Shown here: positions 1 through 10,310 of the stretch, one piece after another | How the letters are laid out: each line of letters opens with the position of its first letter | How positions within the stretch are numbered: position 1 is the stretch's first letter | DNA from: Ustilago trichophora | Taxonomy: Eukaryota; Basidiomycota; Ustilaginomycetes; Ustilaginales; Ustilaginaceae | NCBI GenBank assembly: GCA_900323505.1 | Contig: OOIN01000012.1 | Location: 186,001 to 250,000 of the forward strand | Reading direction: 5' to 3' | DNA length: 64,000 nucleotides | Translations under genes and position numbers: made by a program | Notes under the pieces: model-generated | What the model was told of the DNA's origin: nothing | Database searches by the model: none | The model's input: the letters and a program-made list of their open reading frames with translations, nothing else

Positions 1-1
1 C

Positions 2-3000
2 ACTTGGTGCGTTCAGCTCAACAAAGACACCCGCATCGGCGAACCTGTCTGGAGTTTTGTCTTCATGTGGACAAAATTCCGCTGGGGTTGGGCATCGTAC
101 GGTTTCCTCACTGCCATGATTGTCCTCTCGATCGGTCCCATCCGCAACCGCTTCTACGAGTGGTTCTACATTGCTCACGTCGTCACCGTCGCCGGTTTCA
201 TCATCACAGCCATGCTGCACCACCCTCCACTGGCCCAATGGATGTACATTCCTCTGGCGTGGTGGATCGCCGAGCGCCTCACAAGAGCCCTCAAGGTGGC
301 TTGGATCAATGGCCTTGGCTTTGCAGGACGCAAGCCTCAGTTTGCCCTCGTACCCAAGCCTCAGATGCCGCATTCGCAGTCGGCAACCTGGTCCGACGCG
401 CCTCAGCGTCACCAACAGCGACCATCTCCGTCGCGCTCAACCTATCACACCCAATCCTTCGGCTCAAACCATCAGCACATGGGTCAGGACAGAGAGTACG
501 GTCACTACGGCCCTTCTCACAGGACACCCACCACCTTGGACGGATCGACCCGAGGACACGGCACCGTGGCGAGCTCTTCGTCGTCGCACAAGTTTGCTCC
601 TCAATCCCGTCTCAGCTCCGAGTACGAACATACTTTGGTCGACCCCCATGGCGAGGGCCGCAAAGTCTGGAGTCCACCTCTCAGCGATGGGCTCCATGAC
701 CCCTTGACAACTGGCGCCGATCACCCCCTAGATAGGCGCAATGACTCAAGTCCCGAACGCAGGCAAGGTGCACTCGAGAGAAGAGCCACGCGTGCAAGTG
801 CTCGATATGACCCGGTCAATGACTTGATCCAGGACTACATTCCCTCACGGCTCTCCAACGTTGATGTATACCCACCACCACCCATCGAAGCACTGCCGCC
901 ACTGCCCCAACAATACGCATCGCAAGGACGCAGTGACGTCAAGTATTCGCTCCAAGATCCTTCTGAAACTTACCAGTCCCCACCGCCAGGGCCAGGATCA
1001 ACCGCAGCTTACCCGCCGACTCGGCCCGGCCGACTGCGCAGCGAATCTTCAGCAGCCATGTCGGCGAGACCCTCCACCATGTTCAGCGTCATGTCGAGCT
1101 CATTCCCACGACAGCTCAAACCGCGTCCCGCCATGTCAGCGGATGTCGCTGCCGTCATCCGACCGGGCTTTGCCTTTGTCCAGATGCTTCCGGGTAAGAC
1201 TCTTCGCCTGACGTTGCGGACGCCCAACAAGATGTCCTGGAAACCTGGCCAGTGGGTCTATCTCAACATTCCCAGCGTTCGCTTTTGGGAATCGCATCCC
1301 TTCACCATCGCATCAGCACACGACGCCGACTTCCCAGTTGCGACCGAGTTTGTGGATGCAGACGCAGAGAAGGGTCTAGCCTATGCGGACAAGGCCAAAG
1401 GCGAGGAACGAACCATGGTATTGCTTGTGCGATGCCGACGTGGCTTCACACGCCATCTCTGGAACTTTGTCGCCAAGAAGCGACAGATGCAGATCCAAGC
1501 GGCTGCCGATGCACAGCACGGCGCGGGTATGTACGGCATGCCCGGTACCGCCATGGTGCCAGCACTCGGCAAAGACACTACCGGCGTCCACATTCGTGCC
1601 ATCGTCGATGGTCCGTACGGCTCGGCAGATCGAACACACTGGAACATCCACTCGACTGTTGTCATTGTCTGTGGCGGTTCAGGCGTCAGCTTTGGAATGT
1701 CGGTTCTCGAGCACCTCTGCGCATGCATGGTGGGTGCCATGAAGTTTGGCAAGGACGGCAAGGGTGGAAAAGGCTTCTCGACAAAGAGGGTCCGATTCGT
1801 GTGGATCATGCGCGAGTTTTCGCACTTGCAATGGGTCGCTGCAGCGCTTCGGAGATGCATCGAGATGGTTCCGCCGGAGCATCTGCAGGTAGACCTGTAT
1901 GTGACGCACTTCAACCATCAGTCGGCATTGCCAGGAGTTCATAGAGGTGGCTACCGGGGGGGACGAAGCCAAGACTTTGATTCATCCATGTCAGGATTCG
2001 GAGGCTCGAGTTACGACAACCGCCAAGGCCTGGACTCTGGTACGATGTCAAGCGCCGATGTGACGTATTCCCGGGCTGCTCGCTTCACCGAGGGGCCCGA
2101 GCAGGACGAGTACGACATCACCGCGTACGACCTCACGCATTTCGACGGAGAAGATCAGAGTGCTCCCACAGCCATGGAAGAAGAGATGAACAAGCGTATT
2201 CGCTCGGAGGGCAAGCTGCGTCGTGCCAAGACGCGACGCAACACTGTCAAGCGCAAGGGTGGTCGCGCTGGTAAGCCAGTGAATGCGGACGTGGACCGAG
2301 ACGAGCAGGTGCTCGAATCTCAGCGAGCCATGTACGAGGAGCGCCACGGCATTTGCAGACCGCAGCCATATGAGCCAGAGCGCCGACCTTCCGACGGGTT
2401 GTCGCCCTTTGCCAACCCGTCAGGTGAAGTGAACGCTCCAAATTACTCGCGCCCGCAGTTGGCTGCCGAACGTGACATTGGCGACTCGAGAGGAAGAGAC
2501 CACGGCTTTGAAGAGGCTGCTTGGAATTCTGAGCCAAGGAATGGATTAAACAGGCCTGCTGACAGGAGCTATCCATCGCCGCCCAACTCGGCCGGTCTGC
2601 AAATGCCATATAGCACGACCGACTCGAGCCTTGGACCTCTGGCAGCTTACATTTCGCCAAGTCCATCCCGACCCGGATCGGCGCACAATGAATTAGCGCC
2701 TCCTCCGCCCTTTGGAGCAGCATCTGGCGCTAGCACGCCTCGCTTGGCACCTTCTCCGCTCGCTACGCCGTATAGCGGCGACTTTGGCCGTGCCAGTCCC
2801 GGTCCTGGTCCGTACGGCCCGCCGCCTCGCTCCGGCTCTAGCTTCCTGCACGCCGACGAGCATCGTACCAACTCGTCCACGCTCAACTTGCTGACATGGG
2901 TCCCACCGGCACATTCGCCCAAATCGCCACTCGAGGACGCACCCATCGACCTGGATGCAGAGGAAGACCTGGACCTGCGCGTTGTCGCTGAACTTGCCCA

Positions 3001-3208
3001 ACCGGGTCACCCTAAGCTAGACCGCATCATCAGGCACGAAGTGGATTCGAGCCAAGGTCGAACCCTTGTAGCTGGGTGTGGTCCCAAATCGCTCGACATT
3101 GTGCTCAGGAGCATTGTCAGCAAGCAAATTGATCCCAAGAAGGTTAGAAAAGGAGACATCAGAGGTATAGTCAATGTGGTGAGCGAGTGTTTTGAATGGG
3201 GCGGATAA
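2..3208 (+). CDS. Ferric reductase / NADPH oxidase-like flavocytochrome (5' end outside window)
   Basis: The reading frame is open from base 2, so the start lies upstream; the first visible ATG at 65 is internal. The visible protein begins in the last membrane helices of a ferric-reductase-type domain. Histidines in IAHVV and in LHHP, about 14 residues apart, fit one pair of haem ligands. About 285 low-complexity residues follow, then an FAD-binding segment with the HPFTIAS signature (near 1300) and an NAD(P)-binding segment with DGPYGS and GGSGVSFGMS (1610-1700). The last NAD-binding strand, LVAGCGPKSLD, lies at about 3065, after a disordered insert of about 380 residues. The family moves electrons from cytosolic NADPH through FAD and haem across a membrane to ferric or cupric chelates or oxygen. 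The substrate cannot be told from this fragment. It ends convergent with GPI16. Confidence 0.88.
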   Translation, partial: TWCVQLNKDTRIGEPVWSFVFMWTKFRWGWASYGFLTAMIVLSIGPIRNRFYEWFYIAHVVTVAGFIITAMLHHPPLAQWMYIPLAWWIAERLTRALKVAWINGLGFAGRKPQFALVPKPQMPHSQSATWSDAPQRHQQRPSPSRSTYHTQSFGSNHQHMGQDREYGHYGPSHRTPTTLDGSTRGHGTVASSSSSHKFAPQSRLSSEYEHTLVDPHGEGRKVWSPPLSDGLHDPLTTGADHPLDRRNDSSPERRQGALERRATRASARYDPVNDLIQDYIPSRLSNVDVYPPPPIEALPPLPQQYASQGRSDVKYSLQDPSETYQSPPPGPGSTAAYPPTRPGRLRSESSAAMSARPSTMFSVMSSSFPRQLKPRPAMSADVAAVIRPGFAFVQMLPGKTLRLTLRTPNKMSWKPGQWVYLNIPSVRFWESHPFTIASAHDADFPVATEFVDADAEKGLAYADKAKGEERTMVLLVRCRRGFTRHLWNFVAKKRQMQIQAAADAQHGAGMYGMPGTAMVPALGKDTTGVHIRAIVDGPYGSADRTHWNIHSTVVIVCGGSGVSFGMSVLEHLCACMVGAMKFGKDGKGGKGFSTKRVRFVWIMREFSHLQWVAAALRRCIEMVPPEHLQVDLYVTHFNHQSALPGVHRGGYRGGRSQDFDSSMSGFGGSSYDNRQGLDSGTMSSADVTYSRAARFTEGPEQDEYDITAYDLTHFDGEDQSAPTAMEEEMNKRIRSEGKLRRAKTRRNTVKRKGGRAGKPVNADVDRDEQVLESQRAMYEERHGICRPQPYEPERRPSDGLSPFANPSGEVNAPNYSRPQLAAERDIGDSRGRDHGFEEAAWNSEPRNGLNRPADRSYPSPPNSAGLQMPYSTTDSSLGPLAAYISPSPSRPGSAHNELAPPPPFGAASGASTPRLAPSPLATPYSGDFGRASPGPGPYGPPPRSGSSFLHADEHRTNSSTLNLLTWVPPAHSPKSPLEDAPIDLDAEEDLDLRVVAELAQPGHPKLDRIIRHEVDSSQGRTLVAGCGPKSLDIVLRSIVSKQIDPKKVRKGDIRGIVNVVSECFEWGG

Positions 3209-3464
3209 AAAGAACCTTTTGCACTTGCTTTTTTTTTTTTGTTGTTGTTGTTGTTTTGCTATACCTCTAGTTTGGACAATTATATCCCAATCAACCAGTC
3301 TATGAAACGAGCTTAAGTGTCGATGCTTTATGTTGAGATGTGTGTGGAACAGCTGACACAAACCAAGATTCCAAGTTATCATCACGGGTAAGACTGAGCC
3401 ATGTTACATGGAACTCTGCTGATGGTGGGAGGCTAGAAACAGAGATGCAACAAACAACATGTCC

Positions 3465-3487
3465 TGTACTGTACAGTACTGTACACA
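3465..3487. repeat. Palindromic GTACTGTACAGTAC element
   Basis: The core GTACTGTACAGTAC is its own reverse complement and is flanked by further TGTAC units. It is one member of a word family that recurs in non-coding DNA throughout the window (about 10.3, 10.8, 11.0, 11.7, 34.1, 34.3, 42.0, 46.3, 46.4, 60.2, 60.5 and 61.9 kb). Function unknown. Confidence 0.75.
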
Positions 3488-3537
3488 TGTGAGATAGGAT
3501 GATGTAAAGCAATTTTTGTTTACATCTTTTTTCATGG

Positions 3538-3541
<4 letters not shown>

Positions 3542-3569
<28 letters not shown>
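3542..3569. repeat. 28-base poly-G run
   Basis: An uninterrupted G run on the + strand ends two bases before the GPI16 stop codon, so it is a poly-C run in the GPI16 transcript's 3' UTR. Its length is likely to vary and may be an assembly estimate. Confidence 0.85.
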
Positions 3570-3571
3570 AA

Positions 3572-5896
3572 CTAGATGACAAAGTCGGTAAAAGTACGCA
3601 AAAGAGTATTCAACGTGCTACCAAAGAACAAAGCGAGGACTGTGCTTGTGAAAATAATGTTTGTATAGACAAAGGAGAAATCTGGGGTTGCCAATTCGAC
3701 TAATCTGGGAAGAGTGTAAATGCGGGATTGAGATTTTGACATTTCGCTTTGTCTTAGCTGCGATTCGCCAGCTTCTATCCGCACAAGTTGTTCAAGTAGA
3801 TGCATGAAACAAGGTAGCAAACCGCGAGAGACCTTTGGTGCGCTGACGCTTGCAGTTCTTGAAGTAGCGGCACGTTGTCGATTAGCCAGCAGTACCTCTC
3901 TAGGATCCACGGGCGCGAGCGGGAAAATGATGGCAGGACTGAGATCAAACCCTCTGTGTGCATCTGGAGGATGTTGACTATAAGGCACAAACGTTTTCCT
4001 TAGCTCCATGGTCAAAACCACTTTGCTCCTCGCAGGAAGACGCACCACTCCCTCCAACACGAATGGTTTCCTACTACCACGTTTTGCTGTATTTGGTTGG
4101 TAGAAGAGCGACTCTATCGGATTGTCAAAGTCTGCAACTCCTCGTAAGAGCTCATCCTCCTCTGTCAGGTTGCTAGATGCGGGTGGAAGGAACTCGATCG
4201 AGTGCTTCAAGGTGTGCAAGTAGGGCTTGACAAAGTAACCCAAGGTTTCGTACCATAGCACGCGCTGGGCTACCTTCTGATCTGCGTTTCCAAGTTCCAC
4301 TCGAAGCGTAGTTCGTTCCTGCCCGGATCCGATCAGCGTTCGGTCTACGTGAATCGCTTGACGGGTGACGTTGTGCGCAGGATAGCTGAACCGTGTTTCG
4401 TGCGGCCAGGACATTTTGATATCCAGCTTTCCTTGTCCCTTCTGGATTGGCAGGTTTGTATCCCTGCACGTCTCCTTGCGTTTGTCTTTGGTCATACCCT
4501 GGCCAGCAAGTGTAGCGCGCACATCGTACAGGTACTCTCCATCTACACTATCTAGATAGTGAGCCCACCGTTTCTGCAGTCGTGCCTCGTACTCTTGCTC
4601 TTCTTGCTCCGACTCCCACGCGAGCAAACCGGAGTGCGCCAGTTCATCGGTGACTTCATCCTGCTCTTCGAGAACGGGGAAGAATTTCCCATTGCCAGGG
4701 TGTCGACAACCCCATGTCTGACCCGGTTTGGAACATGCGGGGTACTTTGGCAGTGGATCCACCTCGTACTTTGCGCTACCCTCGGGATCGTTTGGCTTGA
4801 GCACCCTGATCAAACTCTCGTCCGCCAACGGGCACGCGCTATCCAGCGACCGGCCGAAGAGCGAGCTCATACTCCAATCCCGTACACTGACATCCCTCGT
4901 CACTGCGGGCGCGAAGACCGCCGTAAAGGTGAGCTTGACTTCCCATCCGCCACCTGTTTCCTCCTGCCTCTGTATGGAATGGCTTGAATGTGGTGGGGGG
5001 AGTCGCTTGACGTGCACCGCCAGACCCTGAAAGTTGGCACTGAACAAAGAGAGCGGATTGAGCAGGGTTGAGAGACCGGCGCTGTTCTTACAGGGTAAAA
5101 GCTTGACGAACGGGGTCAAGTTTTCGGTGCATACGCCTTCGGTCGGGAGCAAGGCGTGCAACGTCTGATACGTCGTGTTGAATGTCGTTCGAGGAGAGGG
5201 GTAGGCATGATGCGGCTGAACAGTCTGTCGCTCATCCAAGGCATCTAGAGACGTACAAAACAACCCCGCCAAAGCGCTCGTGAGACCTTTCCATCGATCT
5301 CCCGTTGTATTGTTCCCTTCGAACCTAGCTAAAAGTTCTGCACCAGCAGCTACGCTCTCTTCCCCCAATCTTGCTTTGCCATTCTTGCCATTGGCAGCCG
5401 TGTTGTCCCCAAACACGACCATATCTTGTTGGCCGTCCGCCTCCTCGTATCCACCCCTCTGCCGAAGCGTTGTAACTGGAGAACCCCAATCACCGTACCT
5501 CCATCTGCCCGAGTTGAGGCTCAGATGGACTTCAGAAACACCAAAGTGCTGAATGGGCTGAAGTAGCGCTCGTGGGAGCAGACGAAAGTTGGACGTGGAC
5601 GAAGAGGTGGAGGTCAAGGTAAAGTCGAAGGACGACAACACTCTGCCGTCTGGCAGAGGCTTGAGCAACAGAGTCTCTGTAAAGGATTCGGAAGGGAAGA
5701 ATCCCGATGGTGGATCGTACGGTTCAAACTCGTCCGAGGTCGCAAGTGTTGGGGTGGGTACGAGGAGTAGAAGTGCTGCGAGGATGAGAGGAGTTAAGGT
5801 CGATAGCAGTGCACGTCTCTGTGTGCTGCACCTTTGTTTGCTGATGCTCGAGGAGGAAGACGCCGCAGCAACCCTGGCTCGTATAGAAACCTTCAT
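3572..5896 (-). CDS. GPI16: GPI transamidase subunit GPI16 (PIG-T)
   Basis: This is a 774-residue subunit of the ER-membrane GPI transamidase, which removes C-terminal signal peptides and attaches preassembled GPI anchors. The only in-frame ATG near the 5' end is at 5896; the longer open frame upstream begins with a non-ATG codon. The N-terminus is basic and Ser-rich and is followed by a hydrophobic Leu-rich signal segment. The long lumenal region then carries family features such as ESFTETLLLKPLPDGRVL, and WKGLTSALAGLFC with one of the Cys residues implicated in the disulphide link to the catalytic subunit Gpi8/PIG-K. A single membrane helix (FVYTNIIFTSTVLALFFG) lies near the C-terminus, giving type I topology. 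The length fits fungal PIG-T proteins with some disordered extra sequence. It is divergent from the small zinc-finger gene. Confidence 0.95.
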   Translation of the reverse strand: MKVSIRARVAAASSSSSISKQRCSTQRRALLSTLTPLILAALLLLVPTPTLATSDEFEPYDPPSGFFPSESFTETLLLKPLPDGRVLSSFDFTLTSTSSSTSNFRLLPRALLQPIQHFGVSEVHLSLNSGRWRYGDWGSPVTTLRQRGGYEEADGQQDMVVFGDNTAANGKNGKARLGEESVAAGAELLARFEGNNTTGDRWKGLTSALAGLFCTSLDALDERQTVQPHHAYPSPRTTFNTTYQTLHALLPTEGVCTENLTPFVKLLPCKNSAGLSTLLNPLSLFSANFQGLAVHVKRLPPPHSSHSIQRQEETGGGWEVKLTFTAVFAPAVTRDVSVRDWSMSSLFGRSLDSACPLADESLIRVLKPNDPEGSAKYEVDPLPKYPACSKPGQTWGCRHPGNGKFFPVLEEQDEVTDELAHSGLLAWESEQEEQEYEARLQKRWAHYLDSVDGEYLYDVRATLAGQGMTKDKRKETCRDTNLPIQKGQGKLDIKMSWPHETRFSYPAHNVTRQAIHVDRTLIGSGQERTTLRVELGNADQKVAQRVLWYETLGYFVKPYLHTLKHSIEFLPPASSNLTEEDELLRGVADFDNPIESLFYQPNTAKRGSRKPFVLEGVVRLPARSKVVLTMELRKTFVPYSQHPPDAHRGFDLSPAIIFPLAPVDPREVLLANRQRAATSRTASVSAPKVSRGLLPCFMHLLEQLVRIEAGESQLRQSEMSKSQSRIYTLPRLVELATPDFSFVYTNIIFTSTVLALFFGSTLNTLLRTFTDFVI

Positions 5897-6257
5897 CCTG
5901 TCCAAGACGACGACCGCGTTGTACACAGAGTGTGCGGAAAGAGGAACAGTATGGAGGATGCGAAAGAAGAAGAAAGCCAGACGTTGTGCTCTGTGCGTGC
6001 GGAGATCAACACACACAAGCAACACTTTCGCGCTCCTCGAGGATGTTAGATCGAACAAAGTGAAATTTTGAGGGAGAGATTCGATTTGGTTTGGAAAAAA
6101 GGGCGGGTTCAGGGTCTAAGTCAAGCCAAGAACGTGTTTCGTTTGAATCCTTCTCAACACACGACACACAGGCCCAAATTTGCTCCATCATCATCTTTGC
6201 TATCTTTCACTACCATCATCATCAACATCCGCATCAAGTGCAGTGTTCTATTTCATC
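5897..6257. promoter_or_regulatory. Divergent intergenic region GPI16 / zinc-finger gene
   Basis: A 361-base gap lies between two start codons on opposite strands, so it must hold both promoters and 5' leaders. The half next to the zinc-finger gene has CATCAT-rich leader sequence. I see no canonical TATA box. Confidence 0.55.
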
Positions 6258-6763
6258 ATGGGTAACGGAGCAAAGTGCGTATCAGCCCCTTCACATGTCA
6301 CGCTGCCATAACTGCATCGGCTCCTCGACCTCCCGCCTCATCGCCCTCTGTGCTCAAATCCGAACCCAGTACTGACAAACTCATCCCTTTCTATTTTCTT
6401 CGCATCCGAATCTGATCTATATCACTTGTTGTACGAATCGTAGGGCACAGCAGAAGCGCGAAAGAAACGCAAAGGCCGCAGGCGGAGAGGCAAAGTCGCA
6501 GAAAAAGGTCAACGAGGCTGCCAAGAATGTTCAGTGCAAAGTGTGCTTCCAGACCTTCTTGATGACCGTTCGCGAGCCCGCACTAACCGCACACGCAAGT
6601 GACCGTCACAACAAGGTACGTCTCGCTTTCTCTCTGGAATCAGGCGAAAGATGGCAATCGACCTGTCTCAGAATCATAGCTCACAAAAACTCACCTTTAC
6701 CCCTACTTGCTTTGGATTTGCTTGCAGACCCTCGCCGAGTGCTTCCCCGACCAGGCCAAGTAA
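6258..6763 (+). CDS. Small zinc-finger protein (4F5/zf-met2-like), three exons
   Basis: This 74-residue protein is split over exons 6258-6274, 6444-6615 and 6728-6763. The introns use GTGCGT...TAG and GTACGT...CAG, and all junctions keep frame. The protein starts MGNGAKAQQKRERNAKAAGG, continues with a Lys/Ala-rich segment, and has one C2H2-like zinc site: Cys-X2-Cys in VQCKVCFQTF and two histidines in LTAHASDRHNK. It ends TLAECFPDQAK. This is the architecture of a conserved small eukaryotic family (SERF/4F5-like N-terminus plus a methionine-aminopeptidase-like zinc finger), with plant and fungal members of about 75-80 residues. The molecular role is poorly defined. It is easy to miss because no exon gives a long ORF. 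Confidence 0.88.
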
Positions 6764-7020
6764 AACAGCCTCTCATCGATGTGGGCTCGCTTTGGCCCCT
6801 TAGGGCTCGCTCTGTATTCTAAAGTTCATACACACGGTCCTCTTTGTGGCCTCCAATACCATCCTCAAAACCTATCACTTGCGTTGGAGCGTTCCACTCA
6901 AAAGTCTTTCACAGAGCTACTTTCAACTGGACCAAACAATGACAAGTGCTCACATATGAATTCGCGCAGACAAGATGGCGGAGGCAGCGTCCATTACAGT
7001 AGACGCAAGAAGAGTGGAAT

Positions 7021-9440
7021 TTACGCAAGAGCAGCGGGCACTTCCGCTTCGGCCAATTGAGCTCCGTTCTTGACCGCGGGCGAGGCCGGTGTGCTGTTGG
7101 CATCAATGAGCGATGGCAGTTCTGGCCCCTTTGTTCGTGGGCTTACAACCATTTCGTCAAAGGCCTTTGTGGTTGCTTCTGCGTCTCCGTTCTCGAGCCC
7201 CAACCCGCGAGCTCTGCCTCTCTGGCCCACAATATAGCTGTTGTTGGCACTTCTGTTCTCGACACTGTTCCTCGTCTCGAGTTCGACGGATTCGGAACGC
7301 TGGGCGTGACCGTTGGGACTGCCAATGCCGTTGCCGTTGCCAATGCCAGGTGCGCCAATCTTGCCAGCTAGATCGCGGAAGCCAAGGTTGCTAAATGAGC
7401 TGCGCCCTTGAGACTGCGAATCAAACTGAACACTGTGTGACTTGCCATCGTCGGCGAGTACTGCAGCCTGAATCGCTTTAACGTCTTCAATGGTGGGCAG
7501 ATCCAACAATTGCGCTGGGGCGGGAGGTGGTCGCACAGGACGACGCGGCTGACCAACGACGGGCGACGATGATGCGAGCATGGGCGATCCCCAGCCTTCT
7601 TCTCGCTGCTTTTGCTTGCGCAACGAGGCTTTGGTCTCGGGAAGCGGGGGAGAGAGCATGCCCGACACGCGACGTGTGCTGTTGGTAGGCGTCAAGTTGG
7701 TGTCGGGATTGTCGTTGCCGTCGTCGGTGGCCCTTGTTTTTGTATCAATCTTGACGGCAGTGCTGCCGGCTGGCACGGTGGCATCTGCTGCTGCGAGGAG
7801 CACCTCGGCGCTTGTGTCGGCGGCAAGCGAAGAGTCGGCCAACGGATGCGCTGGGCCGTCCACCGATACCTCGCCAGACAACTCCTTGCCCACAGCGACT
7901 GGGGTGCGACTGCTGGAGCCACTTGCCTCGGCGTCAATGGCCTCGCCGTTTTCGTCGACGGCGTGCAGTGTGGGTGGCATACCCGTTTCACCGCCAAGCA
8001 TCGAGAGCTGCTGTGACTGCCTGTCAACTACTGATTGGGGCTGGGGCTGCTGCTGTTGATGCGGGTTGCCCAAAGGTTTACCAGGCGCGAGGCCAACAGA
8101 TTCCCACAGTCGCACGGAACGATCTGCCCATGCTTCCAAGATAGGCCAGCCCTTGTATTCTCCGGTCAAACGGAAGCCGGCCGCACCTTCACCTCCACGG
8201 TCGCCGCCACCCTGACTGGCACCAGCACCTCCTCCGCTAAAGTAACTCTCATAGCCAATCATGTCTTCTTCATCCTCGCTGCCTACGCTGGGCTCCTCGA
8301 GGGTCCAGAATTCGCCTGCTTCGAGCTCGTCAGCAAAGGACTGAAGGAAGCGGCCCCATCCACCGGCGCCCTCGCCCTTCCAGCACACCACTTTTGTATC
8401 AAAGTCTCTGCCGAAGATGATGACCTGTCCAGGAGCTCCTCCTCCTGCCGGGTGTGGGCTGAGATCGACACCAACGTAGTTTCCGGCATGATCGGTGATC
8501 AGTGGGATCCATCCTCGGCAAGAGTACTCGGCACGGATCCACTTGTGAGGACAACTGGCCATGAGGTTGCGCACCTGTGGGTTGGCAGCGGTTTCGGGAT
8601 CTTGATCTACTGCTCTCCAGAACTTCCATTCTTCGGCAATCTGTTCGAGGCTAAGGAGAGCTGCACCAAAGAAGAGACCGTCGTGGCAAGACTGGTTGGA
8701 CTCGAGCTCTTGGCCATCATAAGTGAGATACGACTCGCGTACACACGAGGGCAAAGCATAGCCGATGGTCATTTCGAGCTCGTCGAGAGCCTCGTCGGTG
8801 CAAGGCCAGTTGAGCGTATCTCCGATTTCGGGGTAATTTTTGCGCGACCATTTGCGGATGCGGTTCCAAGTGTGGCGCAAGGGAGGGTATGCGGATGTGG
8901 GGACGGATCCTCCAGCGGAAACACTGACAGCGCGACCTGCCGAGCCTGGGACTAGAGTCGAAGTGGAAGCTGTTGGATACATGTTGCTAAACTCTGCGAC
9001 GGAGCTGGTGGAAATGGCGGATGGATGTTCGTGGCCGTAGGGAGATGAGGCGCGAGCAATGCCGGCTGCGGGTGGATAATGGCCGTCTGTGGGCGAGGTG
9101 GCGCCATTGTTGGTGTAAGCGGGAGACGCGGGGATGTTGTTGCCGCTGCTATAAGGCAAAGCCCATGCGTTTGAATCCAAAGCTTGAGGAGGGCCGCGGC
9201 GTGAGGATGAAGAGAATCCAGAGCCAAAAGCGGTAGTTCGACGCACAGGCGATCTGGTCGATTGATCCGAGTTACCTCCGAAGAAGGACGAGATTTGGGA
9301 GAAGAAGGAATTCCCAGACATTGGCTGCGTCGGGCGCTGCTGTTGGTTGATATGCAGCAGTTCCGAGATAGGACGGTTTAGCATGCGATCGTTGGAGCAA
9401 CTCAGGAGAGCCGAGGGTCAAGACTTACCTGCGCGATCAT
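7021..9440 (-). CDS. KNR4: KNR4/SMI1-like cell-wall biosynthesis regulator
   Basis: The protein has an Arg/Ser/Gly-rich N-terminus (SFFSQISSFFGG), then a conserved SMI1/KNR4 domain of about 260 residues containing TWNRIRKWSRKNYPEIGDTL, LTYDGQELESNQSCHDGLFF and WIPLITDHAGNYVGVDLSP. A long disordered Ser/Ala/Pro tail follows. In yeast, Knr4 links cell-wall glucan and chitin synthesis to the wall-integrity MAPK pathway. Start choice: a perfect GTAAGT donor follows the four codons ATG ATC GCG CAG (9440-9429), and a CAG acceptor near 9340 restores frame, giving about 776 residues. Without that intron, translation could begin at ATG 9384 or at ATG 9321 (MSGNSFF). The core identity does not depend on this choice. 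It converges with the zinc-finger gene (257-base gap) and diverges from GCS1. Confidence 0.9.
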
Positions 9441-10280
9441 AAGGGAATGCTGAGTGAGAGATGAGCTGGCGAACGCGTCCGATCCAACAAGAAAGTAGCG
9501 CTGCTTTGTCTGGGGCGATGAAAAAGCGGCTGATCCGAGAAGAAGCTCTTTTTCAAATTATGGCAGAAAAGAAGAGCGAGTGGAAGGAAGCCTGAAGACG
9601 CTCTGTCGCTTGTAGTCGATCCAATTGAGCTTGTGGCAAGCTGCTGGTTTGGTTTGGAAATGATCCGATCGTAGGCCGTAATCGAGCAGGCTGTACTTGG
9701 GGCGTGAATGTCGATGCTGCAGCGCTCAAACGTGTGATGAAAAGCTGCGTGTTCGAATCGACAAGATAATGAGACGATTGCGGGAGGCAAAGAAGCACGC
9801 AACTGCTTGGCGACGAGGCAAACGTCCACAGGTGTTGCGAGCGCTAAGAGTCAAAGACTAACGACGAGGTCTTGTCGAGAGTAATGTGGTTTGGCGTCGA
9901 GTCGGAATGGAGGTCGGGATGGCTGTCCGCGCACAAGAGAGCGTATATTTGATCGATGGCTTAAGCCAAGTTGTTGAGGATGGAGCGGATGCGATCGAGG
10001 CTCAAGCGGGGACGAGTGCGCGAAAGAACAAGGAAACGAGGGAGGAGGAGGAGAAAGACGAGGAGGATACAGTATGCGCTAGCCAAATGTCGACTAGCTC
10101 TGGTGCTGTCCAGTTACGGTACACACCACAGCAAAGGGCAGTGTGTCAGTTGTGCAATCGGTGCTCGGGCAGGAACTCAAAAAAGGTCAAGGCGCAAAGA
10201 GAGCGGAGAGACGGAAGGAAAAAAAAGGGTCGAGAGACACACAGAGAGAGAAAGCACACACACGGATCATCAGGGCAGTG

Positions 10281-10310
10281 TGTACAGTACAGTACAGCAC
10301 AGTACAGTAC
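10281..10310. repeat. Tandem TACAGTACAG element
   Basis: A 30-base stretch of repeated GTACA units interrupted once by AGCAC. It belongs to the dispersed GTACTGTAC family and lies in the KNR4 upstream region. Confidence 0.7.

Larger units (their letters stand above)
3209..3571. other. Convergent spacer between ferric-reductase-like gene and GPI16
   Basis: This 363-base spacer carries the 3' ends of two convergent genes. It contains a T tract followed by GTT repeats (3229-3253), a GTACTGTACAGTAC palindrome within 3465-3487, and a 28-base G run abutting the GPI16 stop. No gene is visible. Confidence 0.7.

Noticed and set aside
5897..6058. 54-codon upstream extension of GPI16
   Set aside because: It opens with a TTG codon and contains no ATG before 5896. 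The ATG at 5896 puts the signal peptide close to the N-terminus as expected.
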